DNA of 6,009 nucleotides from assembly GCA_009885275.1 (NCBI GenBank), contig VFKY01000342.1, positions 1 to 6,009 of the forward strand, read 5' to 3'. Below, piece by piece: positions 5,861 to 6,009 of the stretch. The notes beneath the pieces were generated by a model, which had not been told where the DNA came from, ran no database searches, and saw only the letters and a program-made list of their open reading frames with translations. The DNA comes from Verrucomicrobiota bacterium. GTDB lineage: Bacteria; Verrucomicrobiota; Verrucomicrobiia; Verrucomicrobiales; Verrucomicrobiaceae. Each line of letters opens with the position of its first letter. The first letter of the stretch is position 1. A program made the position numbers and the translations under genes.

Positions 5861-6009
5861 TCACTTGGACATAAATGGAGTGGCATACTCATGGCCTAAA
5901 TTGTCGTCTGTAATAATGCGCTCGTTTCTCCACTTAGCTTGCATCTGTTCACGTGAGAGCCAGCGCCATTCATCACCGTTGGGCTGGTCGCCATGGCGAT
6001 CGAGGAAGC
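5861..6009 (-). CDS. C-terminal fragment of an unidentified protein (runs off right edge)
   Basis: The minus strand is open from the window edge to a TGA at 5863-5861, giving 48 codons. It starts FLDRHGDQPNGDEWRWLSRE, continues QMQAKWRNERIITDDNLGHE and ends YATPFMSK. The frame has ordinary protein-like composition (aromatic and charged residues, no low complexity), and no other frame here reads as well. The opening acidic stretch followed by LSREQM is loosely like an EF-hand loop with an insertion (compare D-x-N-G-D-x-x-L-S-R-E-E), but the spacing is wrong for a canonical one. I do not recognise the family. It lies upstream of the decayed 5710 gene on the same strand, with about 150 bp between. 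Confidence 0.6.
   Translation of the reverse strand, partial: FLDRHGDQPNGDEWRWLSREQMQAKWRNERIITDDNLGHEYATPFMSK

Overview
This window looks like chromosomal DNA from a Verrucomicrobiota, Planctomycetota or Lentisphaerota-type bacterium. That is inferred from the protein types: a secreted PQQ-like propeller opening with a WNQWRGP motif, a ceramidase-like N-terminus, a secreted family-10-like glycosyl hydrolase and a small secreted metzincin. It also fits the lack of Shine-Dalgarno motifs at the visible starts. No rRNA, tRNA, insertion sequence, phage gene or CRISPR array was seen. All six gene starts visible in the window (one of them in a decayed gene) lead into signal peptides, so the region is essentially a secretome locus.

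Layout from left to right. Positions 1-115 (minus) hold the first 38 codons of a ceramidase-like exported protein that runs off the left edge. About 190 bp of divergent intergenic DNA follows. Positions 308-1531 (plus) encode an exported PQQ-like beta-propeller. It converges, across about 70 bp containing a small inverted repeat, on a three-gene minus-strand cluster. Read in transcription order, the cluster is a 620-residue family-10-like glycosyl hydrolase (3137-4999), an alpha/beta-hydrolase of the acetyl-esterase type (2277-3140, with a 4-bp ATGA stop/start overlap) and a compact matrixin-like zinc protease (1604-2236, after a 40-bp gap). This is probably one operon: a glycoside hydrolase coupled to an esterase, with a protease as third gene. 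Cooperation in breaking down an esterified or protein-linked glycan is inference.

Upstream of that operon, a non-coding stretch (about 5000-5192) carries an inverted repeat and a terminator-like hairpin. Next is a decayed minus-strand gene (5193-5710). It has a good signal peptide and about 130 family-like residues, then what looks like an internal deletion, then a frameshift after which about 27 protein-like residues continue in another frame. After a further 150 bp with a promoter-like sequence and an inverted repeat, the C-terminal 48 codons of an unidentified minus-strand gene (5861-6009) enter from the right edge.

No clear new defence, mobile or RNA-based system was found. The items most worth a second look are the coupled hydrolase/esterase/protease cluster, the large insertion in the glycosyl hydrolase barrel, and the decayed gene.
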